Positions 35,919 through 49,994 of a stretch of DNA of 64,000 bases are shown here, in pieces. The position numbers and the translations under genes were made by a program. Source of the DNA: Callaeas wilsoni (Eukaryota; Chordata; Aves; Passeriformes; Callaeidae); NCBI GenBank assembly GCA_013398955.1, contig VWPU01014912.1:372001-436000 (forward strand), written 5' to 3'. Each line of letters starts with the position of its first letter. Positions within the stretch are counted from its first letter, which is position 1. A model generated the notes under the pieces. The model made no database searches. It worked only from the letters and a program-made list of their open reading frames with translations, and was not told where the DNA came from.

Positions 35919-37696
35919 GCTTGATAGATAAAATTACTTTTCCTGTTTAAATAGGTCCTACAGACCTACCTCATATAGCAAAACATTTCTTACCTTAACC
36001 CTTAGAGTCATTATAGTACAAATTTTGAGCTAATCAAGGGACTCACTTTAACCAAACATAATATCAGGTGCACTAAATGGTCTTCTATCTCTATGAGGCA
36101 GGACTATTCTGCAAAGAAATTCTATTTCTCACAAATCTGCCTTAATACAAGGGACAGAGACTTCAGTGAACAGTGGTGGTCAGTGACTTGATAACATGTG
36201 CTTGATGAAACTCTCTTTTCAATCATCTTGGAGAAATGAAAAGAGCATCTATAATCTGAAGCCTGTTTCTCATTTGCTATAGCAGACTCATAAATAACTG
36301 TGGGAGAGACTATATTGCAATGTTTAACATGGATGAGTTTATGGATCAAAACCAAATTTCCAGGGTACAGAGATTCACCACTCGATAAAACCACTGATTG
36401 TGAACATATCATTCCAGTGATGCCAGTGGAGTCATACCAACCTATAATTACACTAATGGGAATGAAAACTCATCCCAGGGGTAAAGATAAATAGATATAC
36501 AGCATTAAATAAAAATATACAGTCAGAATAACTACCTCGGCCTTAGGTAATATGTTGTGTAGTAGCCTTTACTATTAGTTTTACTCATGGGAAATTTTAC
36601 ACATGGAGGATAGGCTAAATTTCATGTGGAAGAATCAATTCTTGGGACAATAGAAAATGACAAAGATAAAAGCAATGACAAATATGGCTATAGGTATCAC
36701 AGAGAAACAATTGCTTTTCAGATTAACCATCCTCTTTTGAAATTGCCAGTGGATGTCTGTTATAAAAAATAGGGTGTTTCTAAAATCAATATATTAGGAA
36801 TTTCAGGTCCCAGTCTGGGAAAGTCCCTTAGAAAAGGAGGAAACTTTTGTATCATTCTTCATTAATTCTCCACTTCCTTAAGTGCTCTGGGAATTACATG
36901 TGAAAACAGGAATGTTGTGAAGAAAAACTAAGAGAATGTGAGTAAGTACATAAAGTTGGCCCCATGTCAGCAAAGCCTGAATTGTGATAAGCAAAACTTT
37001 GTGCAAGGAGCGGGTATTTTACAATGTCACAAGTATTGGTTCAATAACCAGTTGTCAGGGGTTTTAAGCTGCAGTAAAAGCTATTGTTTGCCAAACAGAG
37101 CACTAATTAAAAGAAAAGGAATAAGGCCTTGAACACTGTTGCATTTACAAGTTACCGTTACCTGTAGTCATGCTCACGAACCTATGGTCTGCTAAATTTT
37201 GTAGCGTCCAACAAGTTTTCTGGAAACCAAATAATGTGGTCTCATAGTGCTGTTTGCCTCAGCCATCCCCATTCACAAAAAGCCCATCCATTCCCATAAA
37301 GCCAAAATCTTTGTCCCATTTCCTTCTCACTGCTGACGGCAGAAGAGATATCACTGATCTATGTTCTAATTGGGATGACTGAAATGACAACACCTGGAAA
37401 TACAAATTAGACAGGAATATTTTTTTGTTTATAGTCCAGTCTTTTGGGATTTGCTCTTCCTCTTGTTTGACCTTAAAGTATGAAAAGCTGTGGGCTGAAA
37501 TCACCAAGGAACAAATGGATGCCACAATCCACAAACTATCTTCTCATTTAGCTTGCTCTTTGTTAAATCTTATGTGCAAAAAGGGGCCTTACTCCATGTA
37601 GTCCAGAACTTTATGAAGTGACTTAGCCCAAGTATTCTCTGGAAGAATTTATCTTGCGCTGGTGTAAATGGCTGCAAAATGCAAGGCCAATTAAGA
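35919..37696. other. Unique AT-rich DNA, nothing recognised
   Basis: No repeat family, RNA gene or convincing frame is seen. Confidence 0.5.
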
Positions 37697-38145
37697 ACAA
37701 GGAGGGCAAAAAAGATGCTCGGGGACTGGAACACCTCTGCTATGAAGACAGGCTGAGAGAGTGGAGATTGCTCAGCCTGGAGAAGAGAAGGCTCCAGGGA
37801 GACCTTGGAGCACTTTCAGGTACCCAAAGGGGCTACAAGAGAGCCAGAGAGGGATTTTTGACAAGGACAGGGAATGATAGGAGAATAGAGAATGGCTTCA
37901 GACTAAAAGTGAGTAGGTTTAGTTTAGCTATTAGGAATAAATTCTTCACTGTGGGTGTGGTGAGGCACTAGCACAGGTTGTCCAGAGAAGCTGTGGATGC
38001 CCCATCCCTGGCAGTGTTCAAGGCCAGTTTGGATGGGGCTTTGAGCAACCTTGTCTGGTGGAAGGTGTCCCTGTCCATGGCAGGCAGGTTGGAACTAGGT
38101 GATCTTTAAGATCCCTTCCAAACCAAACCATTCTATGATTTTCTC
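37697..38145 (+). mobile_element. CR1: CR1 LINE 3' fragment, about 450 bp
   Basis: Well preserved plus-oriented CR1: 'ctgctatgaagacaggctga', 'ctcagcctggagaagagaag', 'attaggaataaattcttcac', 'gaagctgtggatgccccatc', 'gatctttaagatcccttcc' and terminal 'ccattctatgatttt'. The frame over 37654-37971 is internal to it. Confidence 0.95.
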
Positions 38146-40084
38146 CATCCAGAGGCCACAATAGTCAGGTTTACAGGTGTTTGAAAACATCCAAGTAAGT
38201 GAAACTTGGTGGTGGATCAAATTATTTCGGTTTTAAGTTGTCTTATTTTGGTTGCAGTTTGAGGGAATGTATAAATGAGCAACTCCAAGCAAGGCACAGT
38301 AATTTTAAGAAGCCAGCAGCCACCTCTGCCTCCAGACTTCTTCACAGGCTTGTTCACAGCCATTCCCAGTGCTTATATCTCAACTTCCATGCAGTCATAC
38401 AGCTAAACTAAGAGGTCCATACATAGACAATATAGAATGATGCTAGAAGCAGATCAGAGTTTCAGCTTCCATTTCAGTAACACTAAAGAAAGGAGAGCAC
38501 ACAGTTTTGCTTTTTCCTTACTTTTTTCTTTGCTTGCTAATAAGATTAATGGATTTCTTGTTGTGTTCTTCTTAAAAGAAAACAGAACTCTATGTGATGG
38601 GAAAGCAGTGTTGCAGGCTGGGCCAAACCAGAAAACTAAGAGGGAACTTGAGACTGCAAAAAACCAAATGTGGTGCATAATGGGACCCATCTGCTTGTAC
38701 TGAGAACTCTTTGGATGAGCAACAGATAACAAATTTCAGATTAAATAAATAATATATATTCATATCCATGCTTTCTCCACTTCAAACCCCTCAAAATCAG
38801 AAAAGAACCATTTTCTCTTTCCAGAGTTGACCATTTTTAGAAGATTTATTTCTCTTCTGTATCTATTCATAAATTCCAGTTCAATCTAGACCCAGTAGCA
38901 GACACTTGAATTTCTGCTGCTTCACATTTTCTATCTCTTGTCACATGTGGGGTATACAGGGATGTAAACTGCTATCAAATTATAAGTGATTTGCATTCAT
39001 TTTGTACATATGCAGATTAGTGCAAAATATGAAGAATGGCAATCAATCCAGATGATTAAAAGAAAACCTGCTTTCTTACACATTCAGTTTTCTTTTATTC
39101 AGGTTTAGAACAAGTGAGTACCTCTGAGCAAGCTCTTGACAAGCAAAAAAAAACCCCAACAAAAAAACCCTGAATAGTTTTGGAAATCAAAGCTCTGCTC
39201 AGGAAATGGAGTTGTCACTATTTCTAAACATGCACAGGGCAAAGATCACTACTACCCATCTGGGAGATTGCAAGAATGAGTTCCTGAATATCAAAATAGA
39301 TGTATATTATGTATCCAGAAGTTATTCAGATAAGAGGCACCACTCAGAAGATTCTTCACGCATCACATAGTCCAGGGTGTAGGTAATTCAAGCTTGAGCA
39401 AAATTATTTAGTAAAAAGTACAAAACCCCAAAATAGATTCCTCATCTAGAGAATCACTACAGTCCTCCTCAGGTTGTTCTCTTCATAGTAAATAATATGC
39501 ATTTTGCTTCAGGTCTCTTTGTCTAGAGTCAGTTTCCTGACATTTTTTCCTGATGCCCCTTTGCTGCATCTGTCCAGCAGAGGCCTCTGCCAGTGAATTT
39601 CTGTTGCCTCTGCAAGTAGGCAAAATGATTCCATCAGTCCTTAACTTGCACTTTGAGGAGCTAAACAACTGGTGTTTTCCCTGTTATTCACTGCGTGATC
39701 TCTTACCAAGCCTTTAATTACTCTCATATCTCTTCTCTAGTTTATGAACATCCTTGTCTTTCCCGCTGGTACCCAACTAAAGAAATATTTCAGCAGAAGT
39801 TAACCCATGCCACATAGTGAGATGGTTTCACTATGCCTACATGAGTCTTCTCTGTTCATGTACTTGAGTAAAGTTTCACATTAAACTGAAAGCTCCTCTT
39901 TTACCTATTTATTCGTAATGCCAGAGAAATGTTTCACAGTTCTAGAGTGCCTGGATAGAGGATCCCCGATGAAAACTTGCCTTGCTTTTACTTCTCTTTG
40001 AAGAGTTTGTGTTTCATTACATTAGAGATGAGATCACTTGTTTGTACACAGCTCACCAAGACACGTAGATGTCTGTCTGTATCT
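38146..40084. other. Unique AT-rich DNA, nothing recognised
   Basis: No repeat family or gene is seen. A short A/C tract lies near 39145-39170. Opposed frames at 38437-38732 overlap. Confidence 0.5.
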
Positions 40085-40200
40085 CCTACTTTTCCTTTAC
40101 TAACTCCCTCAACATTTTAGATCACCTGCAAACTTGGCAATGGCCATAGTTTTTATCCCAAGTCACTGATAAACATGGGCAGCAACATAAATCTAGGAAA
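40085..40200 (-). mobile_element. CR1: Possible internal fragment of an old CR1
   Basis: 'agatcacctgcaaacttgg' followed by 'cccaagtcactgataaacat' resembles the reverse complement of the CR1 region just upstream of the 3' tail (a 'catctgcaaactt ... gtcatcgataaagat' pattern). Only this core is recognisable. Confidence 0.45.
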
Positions 40201-42469
40201 CGGAGTCTATAATCTTGTAAAAAGTTAATTGGAAAGACACATAAGAAAGTAAAAATATCAATAATAACTTATGGAGAGAGACTCACACACTGTACCTGAA
40301 CAATTCCCTTTATGAGTAAAATTTCAGACAGAAATAGCTCTTCTTATACAGACAGGGCTTAGTTAATCTGTGTTGCTGTATCCAATATACTTTATGAAGG
40401 ATAAAAACCATTTTGAATTAATGTATTGGGGTTATTAAGAGTCAGCTGACACCTGCAGATAACTACAGACAAGTAACAGGAATACTTAAACCATTATACA
40501 CTTACTCATCTCACAGAGGGGCCTTTAACCTCCTGGCTTTCTTCTTACATCGTTTGATTACTAAAGCAGCTCTTCTGTCATCATAAATCCTTGGCAATAC
40601 TAGATCCCCTCATGATTCCAAAAACTAAACCCTTTAGCATAAAACATTTTTGTGGAGTTTTTTTTGGTTTTGGACTATACTCAATATCCTCCTGCATTAT
40701 ATAATTCTGCAATGCCTCTGTCTTTATCTCTTTCAGTCACTGTTTCTCAAGTTGGAAGTAATATGCCTTGGAGTTATTAATAATCATATGGAATTTTTTC
40801 AAAGAGTAGTTGGGTGTGGAGAATATATACCAAGGACATCTGTGTCATTCTGATACTTTCTTACCTAGGTGTTAGCTGTCTTATCAGTCATAAAGAATTT
40901 CTAATTAGGACCATCAAGATACAGAGCCAATAACAAGAGATGACAGGGAGTTACTGGCATACCAGTTTTACTTCAAAGAAACTTAGAAAAACCTAGAATT
41001 TGAGAGGGGTTTTCTTACAATGACTCTGCCTAATTTTGCAAATAAAAAGCCCCCTGCAACACATAGGTCTCGTATGTCTGTCCTATATTAAAGTCAAGAA
41101 TATAAACTGACCTGATTTGCTGGTAAGAACCTAATTAGCATGGCTACAGGGTGAGCAGTCCCTCCAACATAATAATTTATTAGCTAGAATTCCCTGGGCC
41201 ATGGCCAATGCAGATTTCTGCCAAGGAGATCTGAAGAAGAAAGGGACCTAACCCACAGGATTTTCTGCCTCTTAGCACAATGGATTTTGGCAAGGAACCT
41301 TTCCTCACCATGTTCACTGAAAGTTAATAGGAGAGGAGAAAATGGATTTGATACCAGTTGGGCTGTGGTGGGTACTTCAATTTCTATTAGTAAGCAGCTC
41401 TCTGGAGACCACAAGGTAAGTCACTATCCAGAGCTCCTGCATTGTCCTTTATCAAAGAGAAAAGCAGCATCTGCTTTGGATAGGCTCACTAAATAGATAC
41501 TATAACTGGACCGATATTGGAAAAAATTTTGGCATCTTTGCCTCAGAGTTTTGTTACCTGTCTTCATCATATCTCCCACTGCAGCTTGTAAGAGAAGGTG
41601 GAGGTTTCTTGTGTTAATCTTCCTAAAAAATATTTTCCTACTCTTTTGCTCTCCTCTGGATGGCCCCTCAAAATGATGTCTAAATTAACGTAATTGTTAT
41701 GAAGGTTTGAAAATATTTAGGCTTCATCAGCTTATTTTGTATCCTCCTTTCCTGATGTTTCTGTCTGTTTCAGTCTGAAGATCTGATCTTTTCATATGTA
41801 TTATTCTGACTTATCCTGTATGGCCCTTTTATAAGGTTTCTGATTTGTGTGGCTTTAGTACATCTGTTGTTCCAACCAATCACAAGTTAGAGGCTTTCTC
41901 CACCTCCCAGTCACATACTTCTCCCAACACCTTCCTTCAGAGAGGCAGAAAGCAGCCTGGACATAAGTGGTACTTGACCGAACAGTTGAGATAACTGTAT
42001 GTTTTGATTTTGTTCTTTATATGGTTCTTTGTTAAACTAATGAGGAAAAATTAAGGCAACAAAGGAACTTGCTTTCATCCAGGAATGCAGAACTTTTCTG
42101 TATTTGCATGCCAACTAGTCTGCTTCCCTTGGCATTTTCTGTCTCCACCCCAGTTTTCAGGGTAGAATACTGCTGAGTCATTGCTGATAAAACAAGCAGG
42201 AAAGTTAACTATATTGTTACCACCTATCAACTTCCTATATGAGGGTACTATGTCTAAACTGATTTAACAGAGTTGTCACCCAACACTCTGCCAATGTTGC
42301 ATCTGAGATAGTTTTGACACATTATTCCCCTCTTAAGACCATGCTTGAGATGAGAAAGTAGAAAATTCAATCACCAAGGGCAGTAACTTGGAATGATTTT
42401 GTACCCAGGTCTGCTTTTCTTCTTCTCTTCCCCCTTAACCTTTTTTTTTCCCTCTTTCCTAGAAGACAG
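40201..42469. other. Unique AT-rich DNA, nothing recognised
   Basis: No repeat family or gene is seen. Opposed frames at 41184-41496 overlap and carry no domain. Confidence 0.5.
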
Positions 42470-42955
42470 AGTCATAGAATCATAGTGGAGACATTGTCAA
42501 CTAGAACAGGTTTTTCAGAGCTCTGTCCAGTCTGACCTTGAATGTTTTCATGGATGGGGAATCTATTGACTTCTCTGGACAACCTGTGCCAGCGTTTCAC
42601 CGCCTTCATTGTAAAAAGAACTCTTCCTTACATCTTATCTAAGTCTACTCTCTTTTAGTTTAAAACCGTTACCCCTCATCCTACTGCTACAGTCTCTATC
42701 AAAAAGTCTGTCCTCATTTTTCTTACAAGCTCCTTTTACATATTGAAAGGTTGCGATAAGGTCTCCATAAGCCTTGTCTTCTCTGGGCTGAACAACACCA
42801 TTTCTCTCAGTCTGTCTTCATAGAAGAGGTGCTCCAGCTCTCTGAGCATTTTTATGGCCCTCCTCTCGACCTGCTCCAACAAGTCCATTTCTTTCCCGTG
42901 CTGAGGGCCCCGGAGATGAATGCAGAACTCCAGATGGCACAAGGACAGGACACTC
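42470..42955 (-). mobile_element. CR1: CR1 LINE 3' fragment, about 485 bp
   Basis: Reverse-complemented CR1. It begins 'agtcatagaatcatagtgg' and continues 'acaacctgtgccagcgtttc', 'gaactcttccttacatct', 'gggctgaacaacaccatttc' and 'catagaagaggtgctccag', ending at 'agaactccagatggcacaag'. Substitutions are numerous. Frames at 42736-43089 on both strands belong to it. Confidence 0.94.
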
Positions 42956-45100
42956 TCCCAGCTGAAGTGCATGCTCTGAAATTATCAATCTTTGTTAAAT
43001 ATGGGATCTGCAGAAAGGAAATATATACTTGCAAGAGTGACACAGGATTCAGCTCTTTTGGTATAATTCAGAATTCAGCTCATTTCTAGATACGATATTT
43101 GGGACAATGTAGGTTTGGGGGTGCACCTATTCTGAACACAGCCTGTTACAGACAGTGCTGGATCCTGTGAGCTCCTGACAGCTAAATGGCTAATCTTTTC
43201 AGAGTTAAAGTAGCAATTCTGTCTCATACAGAACACTGGACTTGTAATTCAAAAGATCTGACAAATTTAGAAAGGATTTTGTTCACGGGTTTGAAGAAAG
43301 TGACTGACATTTTTACAATCTGGCCTGGAATTGTCTTCTAGGATAACATTGAAGGGATCAAAGTAAACACATGTAGGAACCTAATAAAACCAAATGTCCC
43401 AAAAGACAAGTCAACAAACTTTCTACTTCACAGTTTGACTATAAATGTGATTCCCATTAAATAATTTTGTGCAAAGAATGATGGACTGAATTTCTGTACC
43501 CTAAAATGAATGCTTCCAGGACACTGCAGTGATACATCAAGGGAAGGGAGACTGAGACAGAGCTTCCAGGACTCCAAAATGACGGGGCAAGGAGGAAATA
43601 ACTAGGAAGTTATTAGCAAACTTTTTCTGTGGACAGATTAATTGGGACAAAACTACAGGTGAGCTCTCCTGGGTCGCAAAAGAGAGCTGCAAACAGATCA
43701 GAAGTCGCCATGTCCCCTCCTTTAAACTACTTACTATGGTTAAGGTGTCTTCTTAACAGCTAGTCAGTGTAACTAAATCAGGACATCTGGATTTGTTTTA
43801 TATTTATGTTTCAAATTGAAAGTTCACCCAGGAGCTGGAAAAGATGGCCTGGGGAGTATGTCCTTTAATTAATGTCTCTATAACGACCAAGAAACACTAA
43901 CAGAAAAGGGAATCATCTAACTTGCCCCGTGGGAAACGATCCGCAAGACGAGGTTGTTCAGCTCCTGCCCAAGCTGTCTGGCATATATGCTGTAAAAACA
44001 AGTGTCAGCTAATGGAGCATGCCCTCATGCTCAAGGAGAGAGCAAAACGCATTGTGCTGCATGTTCCAGTGGAACTGGGCTCTGGACAGCCAGAGACCCA
44101 CCACCATGGACAGGCTGTGCTGAAGTGTCCTCCAGGTGTTAACATTCAATATCAATCTGTCATTTCCCTTGTTTTCCATTAAAGGTGATTCCTCTGTTTG
44201 AGAGCTGTCATTCCAAAATGATATTTTCTTGGGTATTCTCACTTACTTAGAGAAAAGGACAACGTCTATCCTCTTTTTGTGTAGAATCATGGCTGCATCA
44301 AAGTTGATCACAATCAAATGTTTTGTCTATATTATAGACAAAAGAACAATAAGCTTGGACGAAATGGATCATCTTGACAACAGAAATTTTAAAAAGGCTT
44401 TCTGCAAGGAATTAGCCTGAAACCTACACCATAGGCATAGGGTTAAAATCAGAGATGAATGGCATCAAACTTCCCTTGTTCGTTGTCCCAGCTGCAAGCG
44501 TCTTGCAGTGATTTACCTAGTGAGACAAGGAAATACTGGAACTGGTCCAACTCGACCATGCAAAGCAGCTTAACAAGAAAAAGCATCATTTGTGGCAATT
44601 TTCCTGAAGTTCCAGAATGACTCTTATGAAACCTCAAAGGTGAAATGATCTAACAGAAGAGTGGAATTGTTTTGAAAATGAAACCCCCACATTTCACACT
44701 AAGTGGAGCTAGGAAATAGGACCCAAAACACCTTGCCTCCTCTTGCTCTGACAGAAAGTGGTTAATTGCTATATTTGGTGAGAAAATGTATTTAAAAGCA
44801 TAAAATTGACGGTTTAATTATATTTGCTATGTGTTACTGGCAGAGCTTCATGAAATGATCAACAATTATCTTTCTCATCCATCAAGTGCTCAGGGATCAC
44901 ACAAGGACAGGGAGTAGGAATATGAAGTAAGCTGTGCCAAAAACATAAAAATGTGTTGTTTCTCTTGTAGCTTTCTTCATTTTTCCCCCCACATTTTCCA
45001 TGCACATCATTCAAATTAAAGTGGGTTTTTTCAGCATAGCTACTTTCCCACTTATCTGGAAGCAATCAACCCCACAAAACCTTTTGAGCATCAAACTCGC
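42956..45100. other. Unique DNA, nothing recognised
   Basis: Slightly CpG-richer around 43920-44110, with short opposed frames but no domain. No repeat family is recognised. Confidence 0.5.
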
Positions 45101-45660
45101 TACAGGACGCAGTGGAGTCTCATTTTAAACCAAGAACAAATTAACGCATTCCAATTTAACTCCAGCACTTGATTAACCCGAAATGAATCAAAAAATGCTG
45201 CTCATTGACATGCAAACCCATCTTTATTATATTGCTACTCGTAAAACTTCATATGCAACGGCACAACTCTGCCAAAACATTCAGACAACAAAAACCAGCC
45301 TAATTTTGGATATTTACACATGTTTCTGAAAGACTCAGATATTTCATGCCCATGACCAAACATTAATTAGTGCTAAAATTACAATACAATGCATCCCATC
45401 AAAGTAGGCATGCTATTTATAGCTGCGTATTTAACTCTTGGGTTGTCAGGTGCTCTGTACATCGGGATTCCTGACATCCTGTTTAGCTAAGAAATTCATT
45501 GTTCAGTGCTTAAAACCCAGCTGGAGGGGGATGCACAATACACCATGCTGTGAATGCCACTGGAAAGATGTAACTCATGAGCGGTGGCTTTATTAGTGCT
45601 CACACGCTTATCTATTTACTTCTTGATTATTTCTTGTTGAGGTACTTGGCCTATTTGTGA
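45101..45660. promoter_or_regulatory. Candidate conserved non-coding block
   Basis: A repeat-free stretch is rich in homeodomain cores (for example CATTAATTAG at 45361) and holds AT-rich motifs such as ATTTATAGCTGCGTATTTA. It is followed by TATATAAAAG at 45785-45794. The texture resembles vertebrate conserved elements in gene deserts, but this is inferred from composition only. Confidence 0.2.
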
Positions 45661-47235
45661 AGGACAAACAGTAGAAAGCTTGATGCTGCTAATGGATGTG
45701 GATGCACTTAATGGGAAAATCCATTACTTCAAGGAAGGGCTGAGATTTCTGTGGGATTCTACAAAAGGCTAAGCTTTTGACACTTATATAAAAGCCTCAG
45801 AAGAGCAGTTATTTGTTGTTTATTATGAGGGGATATTTGGAATGGTAGCTTGAGGCCTGGAGTGTTCTAAATTCATGATGTAACACGCGCAATTTTAGTT
45901 ACCCACAGGGGATCACAGCTTGGACACCAGTATTTGGTGTTCCAGCCTGACCACCGTAACCAAAGCATAGCTCTTCCTGCTGTCCCCATCCAAAACTGGA
46001 ATTCAGAGAAGTGGGGTGGCATAATGGCACAACACAATGCTGGTCTCACCAAGCACAGAGAGAGCGTCAGTGCTTGCCAACCACTTGGGAATTTAGTTTT
46101 GTCCAGGTTTTATTGAACACTCTTCTCAAGCAGAGGGAGCAGGTAACAGGGCGAAGGAATAAAGAGCTCCTTTAGCTTCTGTGCTTGAAGTCTGTTTGCC
46201 CCCAATTACCATCTGTCAAAGCAATTCACTCAGGTGCTTGCATTTAGCTGGGATGAACAGGTACACAGAAATATGGCAAAACATGTTGCACTCGATGTAG
46301 AGGTGACACAGAGCCCTTTCTCCACCACATAATGAAGGACCTACAGCAGATATTTTTGCCTGAGTGTTCTGTGGAGTCAACTTCCACTCGCCATGTCAGA
46401 TATGCTATTAGCACTGCTTAGGTTTAAGGATCTCAGGTTTATGCCAGTTAGTGCTGGTCAGATAACAATGATGGGATGCTTTGAAAACATATCTATATCT
46501 TCTATTTTTAAGGACAGAATAATCCAATGGCAATTCTACAAAGTAAAAATTAGAGGGTGTGACTGACCAAAAGAGCTATTTTCGAAGGTCACATGCATTG
46601 TTAAAAGAAAGCTTGAATAACAGCGAGGAAAAAAACCTGTGAAATATCCAGTAACTCAGATGAACAAACAAATATCAGGTTATAGACAACAGAAGCATTT
46701 GAGGCATGATCCCAATATATAGGTTTCCTTTCAAAGCTGGATGTCTACTTGCAGATATCCACTAAAAGCCTACACATTAATTACAAAGGGAAAAAGATAA
46801 GAGTTCAATTCATTTAGTTCTTTTGTTCCAGGTATTTCATGGCTGTCAGTCTGAAATTTTGAAAGAGGCCCACATTGAAGATAACCCTATGAACAAGGTA
46901 ACTTGGGACTTAAACAAAAGTCTAAAAAAAAAAAAAAGGTAAACTTTCCCCACATATGGTTCTAACAGATGTGGTTTTAAATTACCATTGGGACATAATA
47001 ATGTTTTTTGAATAGACTGAATGTTAAATAGTTGGCTCTTTCTATGTGACAGACACTAGCACTTGGTGGTTTAAGCAGAAATCTCCCCATTTGTGTCTTT
47101 AGCTGGCATGTACTTCATTTTCAGCCCACGCCGGTCAGTATGATTTAATACCTTGGCCTGATGTCCCTCTCACTAGCAAGAAAAAGGATAAAATAGGATT
47201 AAAGACATGAAACAAAACAAAACCAGGCAACATCA

Positions 47236-47247
47236 CCCCCCCCCCCC
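47236..47247 (+). repeat. Poly(C) run
   Basis: Twelve consecutive C. Long C runs are rare in this AT-rich window and are prone to length variation. Confidence 0.95.
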
Positions 47248-47639
47248 AGGAGCCAATGCCAGGCTCCTGCATTGTTCCTTACACAACAACTCCTGCAGCC
47301 CTGCAATGAGAACTCACTGGAGATGACAGCTGAGGAAGAAAAACATTAAATAATTCAAAGCCACTAACATCAAGTCTGATGTAGGTATAAAAATAGTTAC
47401 AAAACACCACTCTACATGTTTTCATTATAGGAACTTTGACTTACTTGGAAACACCAAGAAAACCTCAAACCTGTGCCACTCCCAGCCTCACACACTCAAT
47501 TAGTCCAGCAGTGGAAATGACATCCATTTCCAAGCCAGCCTTGAATTTTCATGGCCATTTTGTGCTTCTGCACTGGGGGAGCCAGTACTGTTCCACAGCA
47601 GGAGTGAAAAAGCCTGATCCAGAGACCATTAAAACCAAC

Positions 47640-47880
47640 AGGAGCCTTTGAACTAACAGTAATGATTCTTGGATCTGGCCCTGGTTTAGGTTAAAGCGTT
47701 GTGGTGCTTTGGGGATTAAAACAAGATCGAATGTGATTGGCTTTTGTTATCTTCAAAAAATCTTTGTTGCTGGGAGTGTCCGCTTTCAAACACACAGTCT
47801 GCCAAAGCAGCGCACATTTTAAAAAAAGGCCTTAATGAAATTCCTTAATAAGGGAACATGATGGCAAGGTGAGCTACAAC
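47640..47880. promoter_or_regulatory. Candidate conserved non-coding patch
   Basis: Repeat-free sequence with spaced CpGs ('gttaaagcgttgtgg', 'gtgtccgctttcaaa', 'aaagcagcgcaca') and TTAAT cores. CpGs retained in otherwise CpG-poor DNA can indicate selection or hypomethylation. Composition is the only evidence. Confidence 0.18.
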
Positions 47881-49518
47881 ACAGTCTGTGTAAAATTAAC
47901 TCCAGGTGTTTTCATTTGAGCAGAGGGAAGGAGAGAGAAACAAACAGGAGTATTGACATATGAAGAATATATGCCCCCACACGCACACATTAGACTGGGC
48001 AGCTTTGCTGGGGCTGGGTATCCTGATTTTATTGATTTATATATTTTATGCACAGCAGAGATGTTACAGACTTTTTAGTCTTCCATGCTCTGAAATGGAG
48101 CGCAGGGGGGAAAAAAAACAAAGGAAAAAAGAATCAAAGAGTCTTCAGTGCACAGAACACAACAGACCACCAGCTGCAGGCATCCAGGTCTAATGATGAA
48201 AGAGTTGGTAGAGGTCCCTCTCTTCCTGGTGTTCTCCCATTTTCTCACCCCCTAAAAGTCCACTTTTCTTCCCTAGTATCAGCTTCTGATATCCCCTTCT
48301 TCTCTGTTACCATCTTCTCAACTTGATGAGATGCTAGATGCTTGCTGTGTCTGATAATCTCTGGAGAAGACATCAGCCAAAATAAATAAATACATAAAAT
48401 TCAACAAAACATTAATTATGCAGAAGGTATAAAAGAATACAAACCAAAGTGATGCAGGTGTACAATAATGTTGCTCTCCAGAGGCTGTGATCAGCAGCGT
48501 TCAGCACAGAAAGCCACAAACAGATGACATTTTAAAGCATATGGGGGGTATGCAGGGCTGCAAGCAATGGTTTGTAGCTTCTATACGAGTCATTTGTGCA
48601 TCCCTCCAATCCCAAATAAGATTGTGAACAGCAGCAACAATAATAAGCCATAAAAGCTAAGCCCTAAAGAAAGCCCTGTTCAGGTAGACCCAAGTGCTTG
48701 CCAGCAAACAGGGCTCTAAGTGACAGGCGGGTGGCTTTGTCTGCTCACAGTTTCTTGTGAGATAAAAGGAAAACCAAGAGAGTAGCAAAAGTTTCCAAAT
48801 CCCAGGTGTCTTTGCAGGGCATCATGAACACAAGAGGGATTTTAGGATAGAAAAGAGATGGAGGTATAGGGGAAACATGTCAGGCTGTGAGAAGATGATC
48901 ATTAAGTTGTCCCTTGGTATCAGGATTCTGGTGCTCCAGCATGGAGGAAGCAAGGGCATAATTTGCTGCTTTGGGGAAGAGCAAACACTGGCTAGAAAGG
49001 AGTATAAGAAAAAAGACTCTGTTAGATGCTGACGATGAGAAGTAAAAACATTCGAGCACCAGACAGCTTCACAGTCAGATGTCACAAGACAGGCAGGCTG
49101 GTTGTTCTTACTTTATATAAAGAGTATTTTGTTGGTAATATTTTTGTTCAGATTATCCCCAGGACAAGAATAAAAGTCAAAATGAGAGCCTGTTTCATTG
49201 CTGGGCTTTCTGATTCTCTCACGAAGCCTCCAACCATTACACTACAACCTACTTTCACAGTACTGAGTAACAAGCAGGGTGATAAAAACATCAGATGAAA
49301 TTCAGTATCAATAAAAGCAAAGTAATGCATAAAGGGAAAAACAATTCTAACAATGCATACACAATGTGGGCTCTAAATTAACTGGTGCCACACAGAAAGT
49401 TGGCTGAGGAATCTCCATGGGATGCCCTCTACAAATACTGGCTCTCTGCTTATGCCAGTTAAATGAGCAGGGAAAATTTTGAGATATATTAGGGAAAAAA
49501 TAGACAATGAAAAGAGAA

Positions 49519-49895
49519 AAACCATAGAATCATTTATATTGGAAAAGACCCGTAAGATCATTGAGCCTAGCCATTAACCCAGTACTGCCAGGCCACCACT
49601 AAACCATGTCCCTAAGAACAACATCCACACACTTATTGAACACTTTCAGGCATGGTGATTCCACCATTCCCTCGGCAGGCTGTTCCAATGCCTGATCCCT
49701 CTGTCAGTGAAGAAATTTTTCCTAATATCCAATCTAACTTCTCCTGGTGACACTTGAGATAATTTCCTCCTGTCTTGTCACTTGTAACGTGGGAGAAGAA
49801 ACTGACCCCCACCAGGCTACGCCCTCCTTTCAGGCAGTTGTAGAAAGTGATAATGTTCCCCCTCAGCCTCCTTTTCTCCAGGCTAAATATAATAT
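49519..49895 (-). mobile_element. CR1: CR1 LINE 3' fragment, 'attaacccagtactgcc' subtype
   Basis: Reverse-complemented CR1 tail: 'atagaatcatttatattgg', 'cattaacccagtactgcc', 'taaaccatgtccctaag', 'caggctgttccaatgcctg', 'gaagaaatttttcctaata' and 'ctccttttctccaggcta'. Confidence 0.94.
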
Positions 49896-49994
49896 GGGAT
49901 GATGTTTTATAAGGTAACATGCATTTCTGTCTTAATGCTGCATCAATTTTTGGGTCTACCCATCTCTAAAATATAGAGCAGAATTAACAAAGAC

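Larger units (their letters stand above)
45661..49518. other. Unique DNA, nothing coding recognised
   Basis: Contains a TATA-like TATATAAAAG at 45785, an A run near 46925-46937, a 12-C run at 47236-47247 and a possible conserved patch at 47640-47880 (listed separately). No gene is recognised. Confidence 0.5.

Noticed and set aside
43922..44182. Possible short coding exon in a slightly CpG-richer patch
   Set aside because: An overlapping opposite-strand frame, no splice signals of note, and no recognisable protein features.
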